A stretch of DNA of 64,000 bases. Source: Pseudoalteromonas citrea (GTDB lineage Bacteria; Pseudomonadota; Gammaproteobacteria; Enterobacterales; Alteromonadaceae). The stretch is taken from positions 186,001 through 250,000 of the forward strand of contig NZ_AHBZ03000021.1 in the NCBI RefSeq assembly GCF_000238375.3. The letters run 5' to 3'. A program made the position numbers and the translations under genes. The notes beneath the pieces were generated by a model. It ran no database searches. It saw only the letters and a list, made by a program, of their open reading frames with translations, and was not told the DNA's origin. Each line of letters opens with the position of its first letter. Within the stretch, counting starts at the first letter, position 1. Shown in pieces: positions 17,944-24,828 of this stretch.

Positions 17944-19186
17944 GACACCCAATCAACGGGCCACGTTCAATCTAAAACATCGCTTAGTTAGTAAAATCGA
18001 ATTAACTACGTGTGGTATAAGCTCAGAAATAGAAAAACTGAACTTATACGCATCCAAAAGGCACGCCTAACCCTACAAACCATAATATATTGATTATATA
18101 GAGATTATCTTGGTGGCCTCAAATTAAGCCAGTAGCCTTTCACACTGCTTATAATTAGCGCGCCGTTTTATTTCTAGGCTCGTACAATAATTATCAAGCT
18201 TTTGAGGCCGCCCTACTGCCCCATGAAATACTTTGGTAAATTGGGTGGTGAGTTTTAACCAGTTTTCAGGGGCAATGTTCAGTCTTTCTAGAATTGAAGA
18301 GTTGATGGGGTTAATAGCGCCTCGCTTATCTACTCGCATACATCTGCCTGTTAGCTCGACCAGTTCTAAATACGACTTTAATTTAAAGGGTAAACCTTTA
18401 GGCATATGTTTTCTGGGGCTGCCTGCAAAACGTGCTAAGTGTTTAGGTTGTTTGCCTTCTTTGGCATGTTCACAGCGTGTTTTAACACTCGTGTAGTCTG
18501 AGGTTTCGGGTGTATCAGCCATCTTTGCTCTGATTGGATTTAAATCAACATACGCCATACAGGCCGCCAGTGCAGCTTCATCAAGTAAAGCTTGTGATTT
18601 AAAGCGCCCTTCCCAGAACCTACCTGTACAGTTATCTTCCTTATTCGCTTTTCGGGCAATGCTTTCATTCAGGACCCGCATAAACCAACTGATACTCGAT
18701 AAGCGCTCTCTAAATTGTTCAATGTCTTTATTTAAAAATATTGTTCCGTTGAGTCTAGCCGTTCACCTTGAAGGGACTTATGAGACAGTATGGTGCCTTT
18801 AAACAGCTTATGCCATCTGATGATAACTGCTTTATCACTCAGCCTATTAGCTTTTACATCATCTACATAAAGTACAGTGTGAGTATGGTTACTCATAACC
18901 GCATATGCACACACATCAATACAAAACACTTTGGCAAGTTCCAGCAGTTTGTCTTCTATCCACCCTCTTCTGTGTTCGTATGACTGACCTGTTACCTTAT
19001 CCTCACCACACAAATACGCACGGCGAACACACCGTGAAATACAATGATAGTATCTGGTATCAGCTAAACTCACTTGTCTTTTACGTGCTGTTGCCATGAG
19101 GGAAAGCGCCTACCTTTGAAGCTGAATCTAAAAGATAGGCAATGAATGAAAAACCGTCAATTTTGGGTGGGTGTCTTCTAAATTTG
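17944..19186 (-). mobile_element. RAYT unit 2 (frameshifted copy)
   Basis: Starts with GACACCCA (17944-17951), ends with TGGGTGTC (19168-19175), and shares with unit 1 the ~190-bp 3' flank, the transposase gene (over 90% identical by eye) and the REP hairpin GCCTACCTTT/AAAGATAGGC (19108-19140). Confidence 0.75.
18124..19097 (-). pseudogene. RAYT transposase, inactivated by a 1-nt deletion
   Basis: Two frames, 19097-18732 (N-terminal 121 aa with the HTH motif SNHTHTVLYVDD) and 18681-18124 (C-terminal part from MRVLNESIARK), together match the full 324-aa RAYT of unit 1. Between them, after TTTAAAAA, this copy has 12 nt where unit 1 has 13, shifting the frame. The split separates the HUH motif from the catalytic Tyr region, so the product is inactive. 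Confidence 0.9.
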
Positions 19187-19194
19187 TTTTGTCC

Positions 19195-19305
19195 CCCTCC
19201 CTTTTCAGACCTCAAAAAATCACAGAGTAATTGCTTACTCTGTGACCGCCGTTTTGAGCCCAAAACTGGATACATATATAAGATTTACGTTGGGTGTCTT
19301 CTAAA
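19195..19305 (+). repeat. Non-coding repeat E1, partial copy (terminator end only)
   Basis: The last ~110 bp of repeat E1: CTTTTCAGACCT, the hairpin ATCACAGAGTAA/TTACTCTGTGA (19219-19244), CCGTTTTGAGCCCAAAACTGGATACATATATAAG and the TGGGTGTC tail (19291-19298). It lies directly after the end of RAYT unit 2. Confidence 0.75.
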
Positions 19306-19309
19306 TTTG

Positions 19310-19352
19310 CGTTTTGTTTGACATACCGGGAGTGTCCATATATGTCAGTATA
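19310..19352 (+). repeat. E2 end fragment
   Basis: 43-bp segment (GTTTTGTTTGACATACCGGG through GTCCATATATGTCAGT) that duplicates the end of the E2 copy at 19494-19536. It is followed by another TGGGTGTC tail motif (19369-19376). Confidence 0.6.
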
Positions 19353-19384
19353 AATTATCGATTTACGTTGGGTGTCTTCTAAAA

Positions 19385-19536
19385 TGGTACGGATATATGT
19401 CAGAGCAACGCTTTATTGCAAATGGGTCAAACGTCAAACAGTGGCAGCGACGAAATGAAAAAACGAGGTAGTTTATTCTACCCCGCCAGAGTTATTTTGT
19501 TTGACATACCGGGAGTGTCCATATACGTCAGTTAAA
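19385..19536 (+). repeat. Non-coding repeat E2, copy 2 (~150 bp)
   Basis: Same block order as 5035-5185: TATGTCAGAG, TTATTGCAA, AGTGGCAGCGAC, hairpin GGTAG/CTACC (near 19467-19485), GTTATTTTGTTTGACATACC. It begins directly after a TGGGTGTC tail motif and ends beside the truncated attC of the LURF-one-related cassette. Confidence 0.65.
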
Positions 19537-19544
19537 ACTCCTCC

Positions 19545-19611
19545 TTTGGCTAAACTTAGGGACGAAGTGACGCAAACCAAACTTTTTACGACCTTCTTGA
19601 GCAATTTGTTA
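19545..19611 (-). other. Partial attC site of the LURF-one-related cassette
   Basis: On the minus strand it opens with TAACAAATTGCTCAAGAAGG 10 nt after the gene's stop and continues with a stem-forming segment; the closing half is missing, replaced by the E2 repeat. The opening resembles that of the lipoprotein cassette (TAACAAAGCAATCAAGAACGG). Confidence 0.55.
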
Positions 19612-19620
19612 GCTTGAAAA

Positions 19621-20127
19621 TCAGTCTGAAGTATCCGAGCCATTATTATCGTCTTGTTTATCCAAGTGCAGGACGACCATGGTTATTGTTGTAAACAATT
19701 CAGCATCATTTTTTGTTTCATGTACTTGAATATTATGAGTATCTCTTAAAGACAATATTTTGGCTTTAGCGGAAGCAATACATTTATCCTTATGCGAAAT
19801 CTCGAATTTCAAATCCCAAATATTACCTTTAATTATTGCGCCGTCATATGAACCACCTACAACATTATATGTGCGGGTCCATGAGAACAGCTTTCGTTTT
19901 ATTACGAAATTTCCGATCTCAGATTGGACATTCCAGGTTGGTGACCAAGCCCAAAATTTTCGTTTCACAGTTGCGAGTTCTTTTGTACTATTTTTAAGTG
20001 TCCAAGTTGGACAAAAAAAGGCAAACTCTCCTTTTGCATCATATCGGCGTTCACCATTTTCATCATCAATAAACATCTGCCCCTTTAAACTGAATATTTT
20101 ATTGCTGATAGATAATACCGTTGACAT
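19621..20127 (-). CDS. LURF-one-related (LOR/Tubby-C-like) family protein (cassette-borne)
   Basis: 168 aa, ATG with AAAGGAG seven bases upstream. Beta-rich sequence with repeated strand pattern: LSISNKIFSLKGQMFIDDENGERRYDAKGEF at the N-terminus, then WTLKNSTKELATVKRK, WNVQSEIGNFVIKRKLFSWTRTYNV and GAIIKGNIWDLKFEI. This matches the tubby-C-like barrel of the LURF-one-related family (YxjI-like). Its role is not established; these proteins are cytoplasmic, and scramblase relatives share the fold. It sits between attC-like sites on both sides, in the same orientation as the 94-aa cassette. Confidence 0.7.
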   Translation of the reverse strand: MSTVLSISNKIFSLKGQMFIDDENGERRYDAKGEFAFFCPTWTLKNSTKELATVKRKFWAWSPTWNVQSEIGNFVIKRKLFSWTRTYNVVGGSYDGAIIKGNIWDLKFEISHKDKCIASAKAKILSLRDTHNIQVHETKNDAELFTTITMVVLHLDKQDDNNGSDTSD

Positions 20128-20159
20128 TAGTTACTCCTTTAGTGATTTGCCATTTCAAG

Positions 20160-20207
20160 CTAACGCCTAAAGCTCCGGTATTTGGTCGCCGTGACTTTTT
20201 TTGTTAT
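20160..20207 (-). other. attC-like site between the 94-aa and LURF-one-related cassettes
   Basis: Minus-strand sequence opens with TAACAAAAAAAGTCACGG and closes with CCGGAGCTTTAGGCGTTA, about 47 bp. The outer arms pair imperfectly (TAACaaaaaAAG against CTTtaggcGTTA) and the inner CCGG/CACGG region adds pairing. Size and ends fit a short integron attC site. Confidence 0.6.
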
Positions 20208-20218
20208 GTTCTTATTAA

Positions 20219-20503
20219 TTAATACGGAATTGTACACTTTTCAAGCATCCCTTGCTTGTCAATATCTCTGAGCGCCGCCTTGATGATTGACTCCGATATT
20301 TCTGAGACAAGGATCATATGTGACGCGCCATAGTGAAAACGAACCGTTGTACCATCAATCCAATCTCCGCAAGCCGCCATACCCTCAGGAGTGAAAAAGA
20401 AGCACCACCTTTTATCACCTGCGTTGGTGATTACGGAGACTTCAATTGCACCCGAACGATGCGATTCAATTGGATTTTCAATTTCGATGGATTCAATATT
20501 CAT
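20219..20503 (-). CDS. Hypothetical 94-aa protein (cassette-borne)
   Basis: Not recognised. Small, soluble, with a mixed alpha/beta pattern: WCFFFTPEGMAACGDWIDGT (~33-52), FHYGASHMILVSEISES and a C-terminal helix. No signal peptide. The ATG is 10 nt from the GTTATG junction and has no good ribosome-binding site, as in many integron cassette genes. It is bounded by an attC-like site downstream and by the IS91 end upstream. Confidence 0.6.
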   Translation of the reverse strand: MNIESIEIENPIESHRSGAIEVSVITNAGDKRWCFFFTPEGMAACGDWIDGTTVRFHYGASHMILVSEISESIIKAALRDIDKQGMLEKCTIPY

Positions 20504-20830
20504 GACTGAACATAACTATTTAGTATTTATGCGGCACGTTGTTTGTGCTGCATAATCGCTTGTTGGACTGAGCCGCTACCTGCTCGGTGTGTCAGAGTTG
20601 GTGTTATTTATGCTATGGGAATTTGCTTTTAGTGGCGTAACTTGTCTTGAGCCTATTTTATCGGCTTGTCTTTCGTGATTAAGCCATCCCTGCATTACTC
20701 AGTACGTTTTATCTTGCCATTAGAGCTAATTTTCGCCGATTTATCAATGATATTTTCACCGCGCACGCACTTTTCTAGCCCGAACACTTAAGCAGGTTAA
20801 CGCGTTGATTTAATTCAGCAAGCTCTGCTG

Positions 20831-21931
20831 CTAACTCGTTCGTGCTAATTTCATTGTCTCTTCACTTGAATTAACCATTTTACTAAATCGTAAGACCCCG
20901 ATTTTACATACTTCACAAGCCCAATGAGGGGATAGTGACGCAGCTTCCGCCTTTTTCTTCTTCACTTTACGTAAACTGGGCCCTTGCGCCTTTATCAACG
21001 CCAACTTTCGCTTGTAACATGCATTGGCTAAAAAGCCATAGTGACGAATTCGCATAAACCCTTTGGGTAGCACATGCTGTAAATAGCGCCGTAAGAACTC
21101 TCTACAACTCAGTGTCATGACCTTTTCACTGTGTTTATCTGCATAACTTCGATATTTAAAGCACACGCTTTGTTTATTCACCGACACCAGTCTCGATTCT
21201 GACATCGCGCCCTTTCGGGTATACCGTGCTAGATAACTTACTAACTTATCACTGTATGTTAAACACGCTTTGCTATACACACACCATTTAGCTGGTGTCG
21301 TTATATGTGTCAGCGAAGTACCTCGCGCATGCAATGCCGCAAGCATTTTCCCTCTAAATACCGTTGATAATGCTTTAACTGGGTATAAGTAGCCCTGTTC
21401 TATTTCATGCCATTGAGTTTGCGTTAGCCCTCCAGCTGGCACTAAGCAATGCAGATGAATATGCTGACTTAAGGTTTGTCCCCATGTATGTAAAACGCTT
21501 GTCATCCCTAACTGCCCATGCCCTTTACGCTGTGCAAACTTACTTAGGGTGTCCCATACTGCTTTAAATAAACACTGATAAAGCGTGTTTGGGTCATAGC
21601 GTGCAACAATATTCAGCTCATGTGGCAGTGTAAAAACAAGGTGGAAGTAACGACAAGGCAATAAACGGGCTTGCTGTTTTTGCGCCCACTGTGCTGTTGC
21701 CATACTTTGACAGCGTGGGCAGTGTCGGTCTCGGCAGCTGCATCCGACCTGTTTTACCTCGCCACACGTATCACATTGCCAAGATTGATACCCTAACTTG
21801 CCTGTCCTACATGATTGAAGATGTTGGCAGACCCGTGTCTGCTGGTAATTCAGTGAGTGGTGTTGCCGATAATCATCTAACCCTAAGTTTAAAATATCAG
21901 CAAGGTGTAACCTACTCATTGTTTTGCCCAA
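20831..21931 (-). CDS. IS91-family transposase (Y2, rolling-circle)
   Basis: 366 aa. N-terminal zinc-binding cysteines (CDTCGEVKQVGCSCRDRHCPRCQ, ~54-76), the HUH motif in QHIHLHCLVPAGG (~155-167) and the Y2 motif SYLARYTRKG with two tyrosines four residues apart (~235-245). These are all the residues needed for rolling-circle transposition. The start overlaps the end of the tyrosine-recombinase gene by 16 nt, suggesting translational coupling. The C-terminus ends normally, so the protein seems functional. Confidence 0.92.
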   Translation of the reverse strand: MGKTMSRLHLADILNLGLDDYRQHHSLNYQQTRVCQHLQSCRTGKLGYQSWQCDTCGEVKQVGCSCRDRHCPRCQSMATAQWAQKQQARLLPCRYFHLVFTLPHELNIVARYDPNTLYQCLFKAVWDTLSKFAQRKGHGQLGMTSVLHTWGQTLSQHIHLHCLVPAGGLTQTQWHEIEQGYLYPVKALSTVFRGKMLAALHARGTSLTHITTPAKWCVYSKACLTYSDKLVSYLARYTRKGAMSESRLVSVNKQSVCFKYRSYADKHSEKVMTLSCREFLRRYLQHVLPKGFMRIRHYGFLANACYKRKLALIKAQGPSLRKVKKKKAEAASLSPHWACEVCKIGVLRFSKMVNSSEETMKLARTS

Positions 21932-22749
21932 TCGGCCAGTAAATCAATGCCGCCATGGCCTAATTCAGGTAACCAATGTAAGTAACTCTGTGTCGTTTTA
22001 ATATCACTGTGACCAAGCTGATGTTGCAATTGATGAAGCGGCATGCCTGACTCAAGTTGATGTGTCGCGTAAGCATGGCGAAGTGCATGCGGGTTACACT
22101 GCTGCAAACCAATACTGTGTGACTGCTTCCTTAATGACTTTCTAAAGCTCGATGGCGACATCGGTTTGTCCATAAGCCATCGAGAATAGAACATCCAGCC
22201 TGATGGACGGTACACTCTCCAGTAGCAACGTAACTGCTTCAATACACTCTCTGACACAACAACGTAACGTGATTTATCTCCTTTACCCTGCTCAATTAAA
22301 ATGGTTTTTCGTTTACCGTCTATGTCTGTAACTTTAATGCGTAATAGCTCACCAATACGTAAACCACAGCCATAACACACGATAATTAGCGTCTTTAATC
22401 GCATATCTGTGCAGCTTGCTATCAGCCGTTGTATGTCGCTACGAGATAAATAAATGGGTGCTCGAGACTTCGCTTTTGGTAAGGTAATATCTAAGTTCAA
22501 TGGCCGATGTAAAATGTGCTTAAACAAGAACCAAATACTGTTTATCTGTAACTTTTGGCTTGCCCGAGAAAGCTTGCGGATCGCCGGATCTTGAAAGAAT
22601 GAATTCAACTCTTCATCTGTAATTAAATCCAACGATTTATTAAAGTAATTTCTGAGTTTAAGTAAGTGCGCGCAATAGCTTTTACTTGTTCTTTGTGAAT
22701 AACCTCGATAGGTTATTTCTGCCTTGACCTGTTCAATGAGTGTATGCAT
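21916..22749 (-). CDS. Tyrosine recombinase of the IS91-family element
   Basis: 277 aa. SAM-like N-terminal domain (RTSKSYCAHLLKLRNYF) followed by the catalytic domain with Arg in CYGCGLRIGELLRIK (~120-134), Lys in GKGDKSRYVV, the HALRHAYATH box (His and Arg) and LGHSDIKTTQSYLH with His and the nucleophile Tyr. All catalytic residues are present. It lacks the additional domain that marks integron integrases (IntI), so it is the partner gene of the IS91 element and not the integrase of the cassette cluster. Confidence 0.9.
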   Translation of the reverse strand: MHTLIEQVKAEITYRGYSQRTSKSYCAHLLKLRNYFNKSLDLITDEELNSFFQDPAIRKLSRASQKLQINSIWFLFKHILHRPLNLDITLPKAKSRAPIYLSRSDIQRLIASCTDMRLKTLIIVCYGCGLRIGELLRIKVTDIDGKRKTILIEQGKGDKSRYVVVSESVLKQLRCYWRVYRPSGWMFYSRWLMDKPMSPSSFRKSLRKQSHSIGLQQCNPHALRHAYATHQLESGMPLHQLQHQLGHSDIKTTQSYLHWLPELGHGGIDLLADWAKQ

Positions 22750-22832
22750 TTTTGACCTCTAAGTTGTGAAATAACTCAGAGAAAGTGTGGCTCAAATGCT
22801 GAGAATAGGATCTCCGCGTAGCGGCTTAGTTC

Positions 22833-23243
22833 AACAGCGTTTTAGCGTGAATACCGATAAACACTCTGCCCTTGTTTCGTGCAGAGAAAATCAGAACCGC
22901 TAATTAATTTAATATATATTAGTAACTTAACACTTTCCCTCACACACAACAATCATCTTTTCACACCTTCTGAACCCGAGAATTTACTTAACCGAGAACA
23001 TATTTGACTCGTTATGTAAAATCCAAAAAGTAAAAAGCACAATAAATTCATAATCATAAAGGTATCACTTTTAGTTAAGCGAGCGTAATCTCACTTTACA
23101 TAACGAGAAAGAAAGCTGTACTAGAGGATAACCCAGCCCTTTCAGACCTTGAAAAATCACAGAGTAATTGTTTAATCTGTGATTGCCGTTTTGAGCCCAA
23201 AACTGGATACATATATAAGATTTACGTTGGGTGTCTTCTAAAT
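22833..23243 (+). repeat. Non-coding repeat E1, copy 1 (411 bp)
   Basis: From AACAGCGTTTTAGC to the tail TGGGTGTCTTCTAAAT (TGGGTGTC at 23228-23235). Contains a perfect 13-bp inverted repeat CTCGTTATGTAAA (23008-23020) / TTTACATAACGAG (23095-23107) and a terminator-like hairpin (AATCACAGA/TCTGTGATT, ~23156-23184). Its cassette-proximal end is occupied by the IS91 insertion. No conserved ORF. Confidence 0.85.
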
Positions 23244-23249
23244 TTCCCT

Positions 23250-23398
23250 ATATTCTAAATTTCCCTAGTCTCGTGAGCTTAGTTTGACTGCTTTGATTTT
23301 GAAACTAACTGGGTAAAACCATGTTTTTCTTGGTTGAGTATATTTAGGCATTTTAGCTTCCTCAATGTAATGAGGAGGTGTCCACTAAAACGGGTGAA
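23250..23398 (-). pseudogene. IS3-family 5' remnant (start of OrfA)
   Basis: On the minus strand the terminal sequence CACCCGTTTTAGTGGACACC leads to an ATG at 23351 and 28 codons reading MPKYTQPRKTW...SFKIKAVKLSSRD before a stop at 23265. The pattern W-Y-x-x-F-K-x-K-A-V-x-L is typical of IS3-family OrfA N-termini. The rest of the element is absent. It interrupts the attC site of the cupin cassette. Confidence 0.65.
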
Positions 23399-23399
23399 G

Positions 23400-23428
23400 A
23401 TTATTGTCCTTGTTGAATTTCTTGTTAT
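23400..23428 (-). other. Truncated attC start of the cupin cassette
   Basis: TAACAAGAAATTCAACAAGG on the minus strand, beginning in the stop codon of the cupin gene; lost beyond that through the IS3 remnant. Recognised only by comparison with the other cassettes. Confidence 0.45.
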
Positions 23429-23766
23429 ATTTCAATTCGATCACCATGACTTGGTGGTGTCGATGTTACTGTAAATATTAAATCAATTTCATGCTGGTTA
23501 CTTAATTGGTGCCTTGAACCAGCAGGAATATGAATACCCTCATTTGGTTTTACTCTGAAGATTTTTCCCTCAAGTTCCATAGTTGCAATACCAGATAAGA
23601 TGAAAAAGAATTGCTCTGCCTTGTTGTGAAAATGACGTGCCTCTGAACAACCAAATGGAACTCTTTCTTGGATTACACTTAAGCTTTCAGATTTTACAAG
23701 ATGCCAACCATCACATTTATTTCCCCAAGTGTAATGTTCCGCTGATTGTTTGCTAATGACTGCCAA
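23425..23766 (-). CDS. Small cupin-domain protein (cassette-borne)
   Basis: 113 aa, TTG start supported by AAGGAG six bases upstream. Single cupin barrel: motif 1 FGCSEARHFHNKAEQFFFILSG with two His and Glu ligands (~38-59) and motif 2 VKPNEGIHIPAGSRHQLSN with a further His (~72-90). Cupins of this size are metal-binding sugar isomerases, dioxygenases or sensors; the substrate cannot be predicted. Its stop TAA opens an attC-like start (TAACAAGAAATTC) that is cut by the IS3 remnant; upstream it abuts repeat E1 copy 2. Confidence 0.8.
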   Translation of the reverse strand: MAVISKQSAEHYTWGNKCDGWHLVKSESLSVIQERVPFGCSEARHFHNKAEQFFFILSGIATMELEGKIFRVKPNEGIHIPAGSRHQLSNQHEIDLIFTVTSTPPSHGDRIEI

Positions 23767-23784
23767 GAGTGCTCCTTGAAATAT

Positions 23785-24194
23785 AACAGCGTTTTAGCAT
23801 AAATACCGATAAACATTCTGCCTTTATTTCATGCAGAGAAAATCAGAACCGCTAATTAATTTAATATATATTAATAACTTAACACTTTTCCTTCAACACA
23901 ACAATCACCTCTCCATACCTCATGAACCCGATAATTGACTTAACCGAGAATGAATTTGACTCGTTATGTAAAATCCAAAAAGTAAAAAGCACAATAAATT
24001 CATAATCATAAAGGTTTCACTTTTAGTTAAGCGAGCGTAATCTCACTTTACATAACGAGAAAGAAAGCTGTACTAGACAATCACCCTCCCCTTTCAGGCC
24101 TTAAAAAATCACAGAGTAATTGCTTACTCTGTGATCGCCGTTTTAAGCCCAAAACTGGATACATATATAAGATTTACGTTGGGTGTCTTCTAAA
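23785..24194 (+). repeat. Non-coding repeat E1, copy 2 (410 bp)
   Basis: Full-length copy from AACAGCGTTTTAGC to TGGGTGTCTTCTAAAA (TGGGTGTC at 24180-24187). Contains both arms CTCGTTATGTAAA and TTTACATAACGAG, and a perfect hairpin ATCACAGAGTAA/TTACTCTGTGAT (24108-24135) flanked by A- and T-runs, a likely bidirectional terminator. It lies between the cupin and lipoprotein cassettes. Confidence 0.85.
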
Positions 24195-24247
24195 ATGTGT
24201 TCGAACTAAGCCAAGCTTTTTTAGTCCGTTCTTGATTGCTTTGTTAT
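24195..24247 (-). other. Truncated attC of the lipoprotein cassette
   Basis: Minus-strand TAACAAAGCAATCAAGAACGG begins in the stop codon of the lipoprotein gene and continues to ~24195, where repeat E1 copy 2 begins. The closing half is missing. The opening resembles that of the LURF-one-related cassette. Confidence 0.55.
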
Positions 24248-24711
24248 ATGCACTCTTCACTTGGTTTTATGGAATCTGTAACAAGCTCAATTTTCTGATT
24301 TATATTAACTCTGGATATAGAGTGGGGAGAAAACCAAACCGTTGTATGATCCATCCAACAGGATGGCAACTCAAATTTTTTACCATTATGTTTTTTGCTA
24401 ACTGCATATATTTTCCAACAACGACCTGCAGAACCATATGGGTAATCAACAATTTCAATAATTTTGATTAACTCCTTGGTAGATAAAGTTCCCACTAACT
24501 CATATTTTTCATCAAAATCAATTGGCATTGTTGATTTACTTTCTTCCGTAAACACAATATGCGGGTTGCTAGTTGATTTGCCAAACCTGTAGATATTCAA
24601 AGGCTTCTCAACAGAAAAGCATTTTTGATTAATGTTCTTTGCAAAATCTGCATCAGACACGACAACAGAGGTACAGCCAGATAACATTAATATAAAAATC
24701 ACGTATCTCAT
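24244..24711 (-). CDS. Putative lipoprotein (cassette-borne)
   Basis: 155 aa from the ATG at 24711, which has GGAGG nine bases upstream; the longer frame to 24858 runs through the neighbouring attC and is not credible. The N-terminus MRYVIFILMLSGCTS is a lipoprotein signal with lipobox LSGC. The mature part has four Cys or so and a charged, beta-rich pattern without a recognised domain (ELVGTLSTKELIKIIEIVDY, SAGRCWKIYAV). The stop codon lies in an attC start. Function unknown; envelope-located lipoproteins are common cassette cargo. Confidence 0.7.
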   Translation of the reverse strand: MRYVIFILMLSGCTSVVVSDADFAKNINQKCFSVEKPLNIYRFGKSTSNPHIVFTEESKSTMPIDFDEKYELVGTLSTKELIKIIEIVDYPYGSAGRCWKIYAVSKKHNGKKFELPSCWMDHTTVWFSPHSISRVNINQKIELVTDSIKPSEECI

Positions 24712-24736
24712 TACCACGGCCTCCGTTGTACATATA

Positions 24737-24828
24737 ATAACGCCCAGCTCAACTGCGAAGCGAGCTGGCGGGCTTTTTGGAACAAAAAGCGTGACAGTTT
24801 GCGAAGTCAGGTTGCAGCTGTTTGTTAT
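24737..24828 (-). other. Complete attC site of the 453-aa cassette
   Basis: Best attC in the window, ~92 bp. On the minus strand it opens with TAACAAACAGCTGCAACC and closes with TTGAGCTGGGCGTTA. AGCTGCAA near the start pairs with TTG-AGCT near the end with one unpaired base, as expected for L''/L' boxes, and TAACAAAC/GGGCGTTA match the outer boxes of Vibrio-type repeats. The 453-aa gene's stop TAA lies in the first box. The next cassette starts right after GCGTTA. Confidence 0.75.

Larger units (their letters stand above)
20517..22832 (-). mobile_element. IS91-family element with tyrosine-recombinase partner gene
   Basis: About 2.3 kb. Contains two overlapping genes, a tyrosine recombinase followed by an IS91-type Y2 transposase, the arrangement known from ISSod25-like elements. 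The upstream end reads GAAC (minus strand) against E1 repeat copy 1; GAAC is the known IS91 target tetranucleotide. The downstream end contains the hairpin GCGGCAC/GTGCTGC region and abuts the 94-aa cassette at GTTATG. A remnant of a second copy lies at 11478-11925. Confidence 0.85.

Noticed and set aside
21916-22749. The tyrosine recombinase as the integron integrase of the cassette cluster
   Set aside because: It overlaps the IS91 transposase gene, lacks the additional domain typical of IntI, and there is no attI-like array start beside it; it is the known partner gene of this IS91 type.
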